From assembly GCA_024653345.1 (NCBI GenBank), contig JANLFV010000004.1:77759-141758 (forward strand): a DNA stretch of 64,000 nt. The letters run 5' to 3'. This document shows positions 35,311 through 43,882 of this stretch, one piece after another. The notes beneath the pieces are model-generated. The model was not told the origin of the DNA and ran no database searches. It saw nothing but the letters and a program-made list of their open reading frames with translations. Both the position numbers and the translations under genes were made by a program. Position 1 is the first letter of the stretch. Every line of letters begins with the position of its first letter. Source of the stretch: Candidatus Acetothermia bacterium. Lineage in GTDB: Bacteria > Bipolaricaulota > Bipolaricaulia > RBG-16-55-9 > JANLFV01.

Positions 35311-36333
35311 TTGGAGCCAAGAAGGATAGCCTCAGTGATCGCTGGTGTGGGGAAGTATGTCCCGTCTAATGTCGTGACATCCCGATCCATCGCTGAGCGG
35401 CTGGATCTCTGGGGGAGATTCAAGATCCCTCACGGAATCATTGAGAAGCTCACTGGGGTCCGCGAGCGGAGGTTCGCTGAGGACGGTGAGGCCTCCTCCG
35501 ACATGGCAGCCCGCGCCAGTGAGGCTGCCCTGGCCCGCGCGGGGGTGCGCGCTGAGGAGATCGACACGCTCATCTTCGCCGCGGCCTCGCACGACATCTC
35601 CGAGCCGGCCACAGCCAACATCCTCCAAGAGAAGCTGAGGGCGCGGAACGCCCATGTCATGGACGTGAAGAACGCCTGCAATAGCTTCCTCAACGCGGTC
35701 GACATCATGGATTCGCTCATCAAGACCGGCCGGTGCCGGGTCGGGCTCGTCGCCTCGGGGGAGGTGCTGTCGAAGTGCATCAACTGGGAGCTGAACAGCC
35801 CGAAGGACTTTGAGCTGGGCTTTGCCGCGCTGACCCTGGGAGACGGTGGCGGGGCAATGATCCTGAGGGCCTCCGAAGACGGGAGAAGAGGGATCGTCCA
35901 GAGCCACCTCTTCTCCGACGGCTCGACCTGGGAGCTCGCCACGATCAAGGCCGGGGGAACGAGATACCTGCTCGATCGGGCCCATGCCTACTTCGTCTCC
36001 CACAGCGCCAAGATCCAGCGGCTCGCGATCAGGCATGTCCCGCCGGTGATCGACGCGGTCCTGAAGAAGAGCGGCTGGCTCCTCGAGGAGGTCGATCTGG
36101 CTGTCCCCCACCAGGTGACTGAAAAGCTGATCGTCAAGCTCTGCAAGATGCTCAACTTCCCCCTGGAGAGGGTGATGGTCACCCTCGGCAGGTATGGCAA
36201 CACCGCCGCGGCCAGCATACCGATCGCGTTGGCCGAGGCGATCGAGAGCGGGCTGGTCCGCGAGGGGAGCAGAGTGCTGCTCGTAGGCGGGGCCTCGGGG
36301 TTCAGCGCCGGGGCGATGACGGTTGTATTGTAG
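35311..36333 (+). CDS. Beta-ketoacyl-ACP synthase III-like enzyme (FabH/OleA-type thiolase fold)
   Basis: 340 residues. Family start IAGVGKYVPSNVVTSRSIAERL, and the Cys nucleophile in VMDVKNACNSFLNAVDIMDS. The His is in DLAVPHQVTEKLIVKL and the Asn in GRYGNTAAASIPIAL, giving a complete Cys-His-Asn triad. The C-terminus is GGASGFSAGAMTVVL. It condenses acyl thioesters; FabH, OleA or a related secondary-metabolism function cannot be separated by eye. It starts with TTG after aggaggagg. Its last 32 nt overlap the convergent MFS gene. Confidence 0.88.
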   Translation: MEPRRIASVIAGVGKYVPSNVVTSRSIAERLDLWGRFKIPHGIIEKLTGVRERRFAEDGEASSDMAARASEAALARAGVRAEEIDTLIFAAASHDISEPATANILQEKLRARNAHVMDVKNACNSFLNAVDIMDSLIKTGRCRVGLVASGEVLSKCINWELNSPKDFELGFAALTLGDGGGAMILRASEDGRRGIVQSHLFSDGSTWELATIKAGGTRYLLDRAHAYFVSHSAKIQRLAIRHVPPVIDAVLKKSGWLLEEVDLAVPHQVTEKLIVKLCKMLNFPLERVMVTLGRYGNTAAASIPIALAEAIESGLVREGSRVLLVGGASGFSAGAMTVVL

Positions 36334-37648
36334 CTGATCGACCATTCCTCTCAGCCGGGGCTAGCTCTGTCCCCTCCCGGAGACGGAGGCGGCGGAGGGA
36401 GATCAGGGCGAGCAGGACGAAAGCCGAGGCCACAGAGAAGCAAGCGAGATACCCAAGCCAGCTCGCGACATAGCCCCCGATCAGCGACCCGAGGATCCAG
36501 CCGACCCCGATGAGCGCGTTGTAGACCCCCAGAGCCTGCCCCTGGGCTTCCTCGGGGGCGAGCTTCGCGGTGATGCTGATCGAGGTCACATTCGTCATGG
36601 CCCAGGTCGTGCCGGTGAAGAGGAAGAAAGTCACGATTGCCGGGATCCGGAGCGCCGGCGGGGCGAGGGCCAAGAGTGCCGCCAAGGGGAAGATGGCCAT
36701 ACGGACGGCGAGCGCCAGCCATTGAACCCGCCAATTTCCCAGCCGCTCGGCCAGCCGCCCCGCCTGGCGGTGGACGAGGGTCGAGGTCCCGCTGTGGACC
36801 ATCCAGAGCGCGTAGATGACCGCGTTATCCATCCCGAGAGCCTCGCGGAAGAAGATGGGGAGGGGGACGAAGAAGGCCGATAGGCCCATGAAGATGAGCA
36901 CGACCGCGCGGTAGTAGCGCGTCAACTTCCTCCCGAACCGGTTCTCGCCGCGGAAGAGCTCGAGGAGCCGCTTGGGCCTGGCGAGATAGTAGAGATGGAA
37001 CGGGGCATAGCGGAAGCGCTCGATGAGCATGTTCCCCATGACCACGGCCACCCCGGGGAAGCCCCGCGCTTCCACCGGCCCGCCGCGCTCCCTGATGAGC
37101 CGGAGGACCATCACTGCCGCGGCGAGGTCGAGCGCGGCCAGGGGATAGAAGAGGGCCCGGAGGCCCCCGTCCGGAAGCCCCGAGGCCAAGCGGCTCCAGA
37201 CCGACCCGAGGGCCAGCCCGCTCACCCAGCCTGCGCCCGTATAGCGGTTGAACCAGCCGATCCTTGACTCCCAGTGCTCCCGTGCCACGCCCTCGATCGC
37301 CAGGATGGTCGAGACTGCCGCGCTCGCCACCCAGAACGCGTTCATCAGGGCGTTGAGGAGGATTAGGTAAGTCATGCCCCGGCTCAGGCTCATCAGGAAG
37401 AGGGCGCCTCCCGAGCCGAGAAAGGCCAGGAGGATGAACGGCTTCCGCCGGCCCAAACGGTCGGAGAGCCGCCCCCAGATGATGGAGAAGGGGACTCCCG
37501 CAAGGGAGGCGACGCTTGCCATCAGCCCGATCTGGCCGACCGTGCCGCCAAGGGCGGTAGCGGCAAAGAGGGGGAGGAGGAGTGAGGCGCTGCCCGCGGC
37601 GATGAAGGCGCAGGTGAAAGCAAGGAACCACCGCTCCGTTCTTCTCAT
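36302..37648 (-). CDS. Major facilitator superfamily transporter
   Basis: 448 residues, about twelve membrane segments. The MFS motif A appears as GRLSDRLGRRKPFIL between helices 2 and 3. A central cytoplasmic loop (about 200-240) joins the halves. Substrate unknown; a drug or sugar exporter is possible. It lies 60 nt downstream of 5S rRNA on the same strand and may receive read-through transcription. The C-terminal tail (ERNGRSATIQPSS) overlaps the convergent KAS III-like gene. The open frame extends upstream into 5S sequence, which is not coding. Confidence 0.87.
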   Translation of the reverse strand: MRRTERWFLAFTCAFIAAGSASLLLPLFAATALGGTVGQIGLMASVASLAGVPFSIIWGRLSDRLGRRKPFILLAFLGSGGALFLMSLSRGMTYLILLNALMNAFWVASAAVSTILAIEGVAREHWESRIGWFNRYTGAGWVSGLALGSVWSRLASGLPDGGLRALFYPLAALDLAAAVMVLRLIRERGGPVEARGFPGVAVVMGNMLIERFRYAPFHLYYLARPKRLLELFRGENRFGRKLTRYYRAVVLIFMGLSAFFVPLPIFFREALGMDNAVIYALWMVHSGTSTLVHRQAGRLAERLGNWRVQWLALAVRMAIFPLAALLALAPPALRIPAIVTFFLFTGTTWAMTNVTSISITAKLAPEEAQGQALGVYNALIGVGWILGSLIGGYVASWLGYLACFSVASAFVLLALISLRRLRLREGTELAPAERNGRSATIQPSSPRR

Positions 37649-37692
37649 GGCCGTTGAAGTATCAAGCCTCGTCGCCCGCGCGCGGCCGGGCG

Positions 37693-37701
37693 AAAGAAAA
37701 A
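37693..37701 (-). terminator. T-rich run after 5S rRNA
   Basis: On the minus strand the 5S 3' end is followed by TTTTTCTTT. The closing helix of 5S itself may serve as the terminator stem. Confidence 0.4.
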
Positions 37702-37705
37702 GATC

Positions 37706-37822
37706 CAGGCAGCGACCTACTCTCCCAGCCCCTCGCGAGGCTAGTGCCATCGGCGCTGGAGGGCTTAACTGCCGTGTTCGGGATGGGAACGGGTGTTTCC
37801 CCTCCGCTATCCTGCCACCTGG
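37706..37822 (-). rRNA. rrf: 5S ribosomal RNA
   Basis: The minus strand reads a bacterial 5S: a 5' end pairing with the 3' end (ccaggtggc with gctgcctgg), the conserved cccgttcccatcccgaacac loop A/B region, gttaagccc and a final gagagtaggtcgctgcc. It lies about 45 nt downstream of 23S. Ends are estimated to within a few bases. Confidence 0.93.
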
Positions 37823-37840
37823 AATCTCAGAATCCCTTCG

Positions 37841-37866
37841 GCCCTTGAAGAGTGAATAGAGCGTGG
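37841..37866 (-). repeat. 3' strand of the 23S processing stem
   Basis: Complementary to 41614-41638 over about 24 bases with one mismatch. The two flank 23S and would form the long duplex cut by RNase III during 23S maturation. Confidence 0.75.
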
Positions 37867-38138
37867 AGAGCAAGCGATCGGCCGATTAGTACCGCTCGGC
37901 TCAACACGTTACCGTGCTTACACCTGCGGCCTATCTACCTCCTTATCTCGGAGGGACCTAGGAGACCTCATCTTGGGAGTGGCTTCGTGCTTAGATGCCT
38001 TCAGCGCTTATCCAACCCGGACTTAGCTACCCAGCGATGCCCCTGGCGGGACAGCTGGCACGCCAGCGGTCCGGCCCTCCCGATCCTCTCGTACCAGGGA
38101 GAGAGCCCCGCAAGTCTCCTGCGCCCACAGCGGATATG

Positions 38139-38177
<39 letters not shown>

Positions 38178-38291
38178 TCCCCTTTGATCGGCGAACAGCC
38201 GAACCCTTGGGACCTGCTTCAGCCCCAGGATGGGAAGGGCCGACATCGAGGTGCCGAACCGCGCCGTCGATGTGAACTCTCGGGCGCGACT

Positions 38292-38322
<31 letters not shown>

Positions 38323-38457
38323 ATGATCACCGGTCCTTCCACACGGCACCGGTGGGTCACTAGGGCCCGCTTTCGCGTCTGCTCGACTTGTAAGTCTCAC
38401 AGTCAAGCCCCCATCTGCCCTTACGCTCCACGCCGGATCTCCAACCCGGCTGAGGGG

Positions 38458-38509
<52 letters not shown>

Positions 38510-38833
38510 TCCGCTAAGCACTGTCCCTCTGCCGCTTCTGGCGGCAGGAGGTTAGAGACTCAGCATCGGCAGGGTGGTATCTCAAGGACGGCTCCCCGGC
38601 CCCTAGCGGGACCGGTTCACAGCCTCCCACCTATCCTGCACAGCCGACACCAAGGCCCAGTGCCAAGCTCCAGTAAAGCTCCACGGGGTCTTTCCGTCCT
38701 GCTGTGGGTCACCGGCATTGTCACCGGTGTTTCAATTTCACCGAGCCCCCCGTCAAGACAGCGCCCAGGTCGTTGTGCCTTTCATGCGCGTCGGAACTTA
38801 CCCGACAAGGAACTTCGCTACCTTAGGACCGTT

Positions 38834-39587
38834 TGTCTTCTGTTACATTCCCATATCGGAATGCAGTCCACCGGAGCGGACTCTCCGTATCGCTACGGAG
38901 ACCGGACCATCTCTTCACCCTTGTGGGGTGCCCGACGTATGGTCTCTGGGGATTCCCTGAACCGTGCCAGGATCTCTCCCTCGTCATAGCGCCGCCTGCC
39001 GCCATCATTCATCTCGCGGCGGATCTCGAGGATCTTCTCGATCCCCTCCTTGTGAAGGTGTGCTCCCTGCTCCATTAGCTGTGCGATCTGGCAGAACTTG
39101 GCGAAGTCTCTCTTCTTCTTCGCTGAGAGGAAATTGAACCGTTTGAAGAAGGGGATGACATTGTCCAGAATCGGCTTGAGCTTGTTGACCTCATAGTACC
39201 AGACCCCATCCTCACGCTGCCTCATCGTGCCACACTGTAAGTGGCGCTTGAACAGGGCGAGGATGACCCTATCTCGTTGTGAGATGTTGAAGCAGAGAGA
39301 GACCTTCCAAGGGAGCCGGTAGTCATCGCGCGGCCTGAAGACGACGTTGAAACTGCCTTCGCCATCTGCAAAGCCCGCGAGATACCAGCCGATTTGAGGA
39401 GGAACTCTCTTGATATTCGCCATATGGATACACCTCCTCCTCAATGGCACGGCCTGGGCCTTTCCTGCTGATTGTCCGCACCGGCCGGTTTGTCACTGCG
39501 CCTGCGACTCAGGCGCCAGTACCGCCGGATACTCCGGACTTTCCAGCATATAGTCGGGTTTATTTTCGTAACTACAACGGTCGAGTT
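38834..39587 (-). mobile_element. Group I intron in 23S helix 69, insertion after U1917, ending in A
   Basis: 754 nt. P1 pairs the 5' exon CGUAACUAU with the internal guide GUAGUUACG (39575-39567), with a U-G at the splice site. P10 pairs GACCGUU (39582-39576) with the 3' exon AACGGUC. Core helices can be read: P3 CCCGAC (39558-39553)/GUCGGG (38936-38931), P4 UGCUG/CAGCA, P5 GUCCG/CGGAC, P7 GACCAU/AUGGUC (38944-38939/38910-38905) and P8 at 38930-38916. A P9 hairpin has a GCGA tetraloop. The intron's last base is A, not the usual G. A homing endonuclease gene is nested between P4 and P7 and runs through the 3' core. Confidence 0.93.
38893..39423 (-). CDS. LAGLIDADG homing endonuclease encoded in the 23S intron
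   Basis: 176 residues from the ATG at 39423, which has a perfect ribosome-binding site (ggaggaggtg). One LAGLIDADG motif, GWYLAGFADGEGSF, lies near residue 12-25, with the catalytic acidic residue D-G-E-G. Single-motif proteins of this size act as homodimers. CFNISQRDRVILALFK and NKLKPILDNVIPFFKRF match the family. It presumably cuts the intron-less 23S site in helix 69. The last 20 residues are encoded by ribozyme core sequence (P3', P7, P8), so protein and RNA constraints overlap there. An in-frame upstream ATG (39450) is less likely. Confidence 0.93.
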   Translation of the reverse strand: MANIKRVPPQIGWYLAGFADGEGSFNVVFRPRDDYRLPWKVSLCFNISQRDRVILALFKRHLQCGTMRQREDGVWYYEVNKLKPILDNVIPFFKRFNFLSAKKKRDFAKFCQIAQLMEQGAHLHKEGIEKILEIRREMNDGGRRRYDEGEILARFRESPETIRRAPHKGEEMVRSP

Positions 39588-41613
39588 ATAGTTACGGCCG
39601 GCCTTCGCTAGGGCTTCAGTTCGGGGCTTGCACCCCTCCCGTTGACCTTCCAGCAGTGGCCAGGTTTCAGTCCCTATACATCCTCTTTCGAGTTAGCAGG
39701 GACCTGTGTTTTTGGTAAACAGTCGCCCGGGCCGTTTCTCTGCGGCCACCCGAAGGTGGCACCCCTTCTCCCGAAGTTACGGGGCCATTTTGCCGAGTTC
39801 CTTGACGGAGGTTCTCTCGCCCACCTTAGGATACTCTCCCAGCCTACCTGTGTTGGTCTGCAGTACGGGCTCCCTCGCGGCTCGCTAGAGGTTTTTCTCG
39901 GCTGCTGACTCGGGCTTCCTTCGCCCCCGTAGGGGCTCCCCATCACGCCTCGCCTTAGCCGGGCGGCGGATTTGCCTACCGCCCGACGGCTCAGCGCTTG
40001 GACCGGGACTTCCGTCACCCGGCTGGCCCAGCCTGCAGCGTCACCCCGTCGCTGGTAGCGCCCGAGGGAGGGGCCGGAATGTTAACCGGCTCTCCATCGC
40101 CTAACCCCTTTCGGGTTCGGCTTAGGGCCGCCTAACCCTGGGCGGACGAGCCTTCCCCAGGAAACCTTAGGCATGCGGTGGCCAAGATTCTCACTCAGCT
40201 CGCGTTACTCATGCCGGCATTCTCCCTTCCGCCTCGTCCACCAGCCCTTCCGGTCTGGCTTCACCCTAACGCGGAATGCTCCCCTACCGCCGCTAGCAGT
40301 GCTAGCGGTCCGCAGCTTCGGCGCTGAGCTTAAGCCCCGTTAAATCTTCGGCGCGCGATCGCTAGTCTGGTGAGCTATTACGCACTCTTTGAAGGATGGC
40401 TGCTTCTAAGCCAACCTCCCAGCTGTTTCAGCAACCGCACATCCTTTCCCACTTAGCTCAGTCTTGGGGGCCTTAGCTGGCGGTCTGGGTTGTTCCCCTC
40501 TCGACTATGAAGTTTATCCCCCACAGTCTCACTCCCCTGAATCCACCAGCGGTATTCGGAGTTTGGTTGGGCTCGGGTTTCCCCTCACCCATCCAGTGCT
40601 CTACCCCCGCCGGCTTCAGACAGGAGGCTGCACCTTAATGCATTTCGGGGAGAACCAGCTATCACCAGGCCCGTTTGGTTTTTCGCCGCTACCCACAGCT
40701 CATCCCCTGGATTTTCAGCTCCAGTAGGTTCGGACCTCCACCTACTCTTACATAGGCTTCATCCTGGCCATGGGTAGATCGCCTGGCTTCGGGTCTATCC
40801 CCCGTGACTTCCGCGCTATTCACGCTCGCTTTCACTCCGGCTCCGCCTTGCGGCTTAACCTAGCCACGGAGGATAACTCGCCGGCTCATACTGCAAAAGG
40901 CATGCCGTCCCAGACTCCGTCTGGGCAATTCGCCTTGTTGCCAAAGGCGACAAGGTTTCCGCTCCAGGCGGAGGCCGGTCCGACTGTCTGTAGACAGACG
41001 GCTTCAGGTTCTATTTCACTCCCCTCCCGGGGTGCTTTTCACCTTTCCCTCACGGTACTTGTGCGCTATCGGTCAGTGGTAGTATTTAGCCTTGGAAGGT
41101 GGTCCTCCCAGCTTCGCGTCGGGTTTCACGTGCCCGGCGCTACTTAGGACGATAGCCGAGGAGAGCTTCCCCTTTCGTCTACGGGACTATCACCCTCTCC
41201 GGTCGCTCTTTTCAGTGACTTTGCCAGCGGTTCGACTAGAGAAAGCTTTTCTCACTCCTCGGAGCCGCCACAGCGACTCCCGCCACCGTCCTGCAACCCC
41301 GCATGAGCAACGGCTGTGGCCTATAAGCTCAAGCGGTTTAGGCTCCTCCCCGTTCGCTCGCCGCTACTAGGGGAATCTCGGTTGATTTCTCCTCCTCCGG
41401 CTACTGAGATGCTTCACTTCGCCGGGTTCGCCTCCCGCGCCTACTCAGTTCAGCGCGGGATACCGCGCTTGCGCGCGGTGGGTTACCCCATTCGGGCATC
41501 CTCGGATCAAAGCCTGCTTGACGGCTCCCCGAGGCTTATCGCAGCCAGCCACGCCCTTCATCGCCTCGCACTGCCCAGGCATCCACCGTCTGCCTTTACT
41601 CTGCTTGTTTAGA

Positions 41614-41638
41614 CCCACGCTCTATTCACTTTTCAAGG
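41614..41638 (-). repeat. 5' strand of the 23S processing stem
   Basis: Pairs with 37841-37866 (see that entry). The stem brackets the whole split 23S gene including the intron. Confidence 0.75.
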
Positions 41639-41666
41639 ACCGAAAAGGCTTTTCCTGCAAAGCTAC

Positions 41667-41695
41667 AGTATAACACCATCTGCCGCCCTTGTCAA
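41667..41695 (-). promoter_or_regulatory. Promoter of the 23S-5S rRNA unit
   Basis: On the minus strand TTGACA (41695-41690), 17-nt spacer, TATACT (41672-41667): the best sigma70 match in the window. The -35 overlaps the stop codon of rsfS. The leader before 23S is about 45 nt. Confidence 0.85.
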
Positions 41696-42060
41696 GTATC
41701 GCCATCAGGCTGGAGCTCGACCTCGCCCCAGAGGCCCTCCAGATCGTAGAACCGGCGGACCTCCGGCTGGAAGATGTGGACCATGAAGTCGCCGTAGTCG
41801 AGGACTACCCACCTCTTCGAGTCCAGCCCCTCGGCCACGGGGACTGTCCCGCGGCACTTCTCCATGATGTTCACCGCGATCGCCTCGACCTGGCGGTCCG
41901 TGCTCCCCTCGGTGATGATGAAGTAAGAAGTTGGAGCCGCTAGCTGCTGCAGGTCGAGAACGACCGTCCGCTCGCCCTTCTTCTCGGCAATTAGCTCAAG
42001 GACGAGCCGGAGCCGGCGTCGCTCTTCCTCATCCAGCTCGCTCCACTGCCTACGGGCCAA
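41692..42060 (-). CDS. rsfS: Ribosomal silencing factor RsfS
   Basis: 122 residues. The RsfS/Iojap core is visible: VVLDLQQLAAPTSYFIITEGSTDRQVEAIA, DSKRWVVLDYGDFMVHIFQPEVRRFYDLEGLWG. It binds ribosomal protein L14 and blocks subunit joining. It overlaps the end of the LCP gene by 11 nt and sits directly upstream of 23S, whose promoter overlaps its stop codon. Confidence 0.95.
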   Translation of the reverse strand: MARRQWSELDEEERRRLRLVLELIAEKKGERTVVLDLQQLAAPTSYFIITEGSTDRQVEAIAVNIMEKCRGTVPVAEGLDSKRWVVLDYGDFMVHIFQPEVRRFYDLEGLWGEVELQPDGDT

Positions 42061-43216
42061 CTTTGAACCCCGGCCCTCCGATGAAGAGAAGATCCACCTT
42101 GGCTAAATTATAACCCATCTGGGCAAGCTTGCCCAGCGACCCTTCCCCGAGTGCGGTGAACTCCTCAGCGCTCACCACCCTCACCTCGCCGGGGAGGACG
42201 GCCTTCACCAGGTCGGCCTTCCGCGCGTCCCCACTCAAGTTGATGAGGAAGGTGTGCTTGTAGCTGAAGTTGTCGGCATTGCCGTAGAAGACCACCTGGA
42301 AGTCGTGCTGCTCGAGGAAGGTCGTGGTATTGCGGGCCAGGGCGAGCGCGCCGCTCCCGTTCAGGACGCCCAAGCGGACCTCACTCGGGATCAGCACATC
42401 CAGTCCCCGGACGAGCCTCGCGACCAAGTTCCGCGTCTCGACGATCTTCGGCTGGAGGTAGTCCACATCTCCGATCCGGACCGGGTCACCCGGAAGCTGG
42501 ACCAGCTTCACCTTCTCCGCCTCGAGCCCGCGGAGTTGCTTCGCTAAGTTGAAAAGGTCCACGAGCGCTAGGTTCGTGGTGACCCGGCTGGTGAGGGCTC
42601 GAACGAGCGAGTTGAGCTCGCTCTGATCCTGGTACCCCTTGGCGAGGAGGGCCTTGATGAACTGCTGCTGCCGCTTGATCCTCCCGATATCGCCGGTCTC
42701 GTCGCGATAGCGGATATAATCTAGGGCCTTCTTCCCGTCCAGAAGCTGCTCCCCCGCGGGGATGTCGATGTGCAGATCCTGGGCCTGGTCATCGTATTTC
42801 AGGTGCTTCTCCACCTGGATCGTCACCCCGCCGAGGAGGTCGACGATCTCCCGGAAGCCCTGGTAATCGACGAGCACGTAGAAGGGGATCGGGATCTCGA
42901 GGAAGTCGGAGATCACCCGCTTGGCCAGGCCGACTTGGCCCAGGGAATAGGCAGCGTTGGCCTTGTGGAACTGGCCGTCGGGGAACTGGAGCCGCAGGTC
43001 GCGCGGGATCGAGATCAGGGCGACCTCTTGCCCCTTGATGTGAGCGAGGATCATCGTGTCACTCCGGCTCTGCCCTGCCACGGAATCGAGCCCGAGAACC
43101 AGGATCGTCGCCTCGGCCTGATCGATCGAGGAGCCGCCCGGCCTGAGGATGATCAGCAGGACGACTATGGCGACGATCCCCAGCCCTAGTAGGAGTAGTC
43201 TCGCACGCCTATTCAC
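42050..43216 (-). CDS. LytR-CpsA-Psr (LCP) family protein with LytR_C domain
   Basis: 388 residues. N-terminal membrane anchor (about 6-25), then the LCP domain (about 37-200; [64 protein letters not shown] with the catalytic Arg residues). A C-terminal LytR_C domain (about 280-380; [15 protein letters not shown]) follows. LCP proteins attach glycopolymers to peptidoglycan or other carriers at the cell surface. Here it may place a surface polysaccharide. It has its own promoter at 43234-43262. Confidence 0.93.
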   Translation of the reverse strand: MNRRARLLLLGLGIVAIVVLLIILRPGGSSIDQAEATILVLGLDSVAGQSRSDTMILAHIKGQEVALISIPRDLRLQFPDGQFHKANAAYSLGQVGLAKRVISDFLEIPIPFYVLVDYQGFREIVDLLGGVTIQVEKHLKYDDQAQDLHIDIPAGEQLLDGKKALDYIRYRDETGDIGRIKRQQQFIKALLAKGYQDQSELNSLVRALTSRVTTNLALVDLFNLAKQLRGLEAEKVKLVQLPGDPVRIGDVDYLQPKIVETRNLVARLVRGLDVLIPSEVRLGVLNGSGALALARNTTTFLEQHDFQVVFYGNADNFSYKHTFLINLSGDARKADLVKAVLPGEVRVVSAEEFTALGEGSLGKLAQMGYNLAKVDLLFIGGPGFKVGP

Positions 43217-43233
43217 CGTCTCACCCCTTGGTA

Positions 43234-43262
43234 AGGTTAGCCGGAGGTGGGGCGGAAGTCAA
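43234..43262 (-). promoter_or_regulatory. Promoter of the LCP gene and rsfS
   Basis: On the minus strand TTGACT (43262-43257), 17-nt spacer, TAACCT (43239-43234), 17 nt before the start codon. Confidence 0.55.
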
Positions 43263-43286
43263 GAGCAGCCGACTGCCTGGCTGTGC

Positions 43287-43292
43287 TATAAT
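43287..43292 (+). promoter_or_regulatory. Extended -10 promoter of the AMMECR1 gene
   Basis: TATAAT preceded by TGC. The start codon is 21 nt downstream with aggtgaaggag as ribosome-binding site. No good -35 is seen. Confidence 0.55.
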
Positions 43293-43313
43293 CCTCTTGG
43301 TCAGGTGAAGGAG

Positions 43314-43826
43314 ATGGGGGACCTCTATGTCGAGCTGGCGAGGCGGGCGACGGAGGAGTATGTTCGCACGCGGCGGCGGATCGCGCCCCCGGCCAAGCTT
43401 CCTGCGAGGCTGAAGGAGCGAGCCGGCGTCTTCGTCTCGATCAAGAAGCGTGGTGCCCTCCGCGGCTGCATCGGGACCTTCCTCCCCACCGAGGAGAACC
43501 TTGCGGAAGAGATCATCGCTAATGCCATCAGCTCGGCCACGAGGGACTACCGCTTCCCGCCGATCAGCCCTCAGGAACTGGGAGAGCTTGAATACTCCGT
43601 GGATATCCTCACCCCGCCCGAGCCGGCGACGATCGAGGAGCTCGATCCCCGGAGATACGGGGTGCTCGTCGAGAGCGGTGGCCGGCGCGGGCTTCTCCTC
43701 CCCGATTTGGAGGGGGTGGAGACGGTCGAGCAGCAGCTGGAGATCGCTCGCCGGAAGGCGGGCATCGGCCCAGACGAGCCGGTCCAGGTCTACCGCTTCA
43801 CCGTTGAGCGACACAAGGAAGGCTGA
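43314..43826 (+). CDS. AMMECR1 domain protein
   Basis: 170 residues covering one AMMECR1 domain. [46 protein letters not shown] matches the conserved RGCIG core, with [44 protein letters not shown] after it. The family is widespread in archaea and eukaryotes and scattered in bacteria. The function is unknown, though a catalytic role is suspected from the conserved Cys. Start chosen at 43314 because of its ribosome-binding site. Confidence 0.92.
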   Translation: MGDLYVELARRATEEYVRTRRRIAPPAKLPARLKERAGVFVSIKKRGALRGCIGTFLPTEENLAEEIIANAISSATRDYRFPPISPQELGELEYSVDILTPPEPATIEELDPRRYGVLVESGGRRGLLLPDLEGVETVEQQLEIARRKAGIGPDEPVQVYRFTVERHKEG

Positions 43827-43837
43827 GTCCCGCTGCG

Positions 43838-43866
43838 TTGACAGGGAGCGGCCTGCGCGTTAACAT
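43838..43866 (+). promoter_or_regulatory. mtaB promoter
   Basis: TTGACA (43838-43843), 17-nt spacer, TAACAT (43861-43866). The start codon is 16 nt after the -10, so the leader is very short. Confidence 0.65.
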
Positions 43867-43882
43867 CGTGTAGGACTAGATC

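Noticed and set aside
37649-37873. N-terminal extension of the MFS gene into the 5S region
   Set aside because: It overlaps 5S rRNA and has no coding features. The membrane protein begins naturally at 37648.
38834-39587. Archaeal bulge-helix-bulge intron
   Set aside because: Archaeal rRNA introns can also carry LAGLIDADG genes, but here P1, P10, P3, P4, P5, P7 and P8 of a group I intron pair directly.
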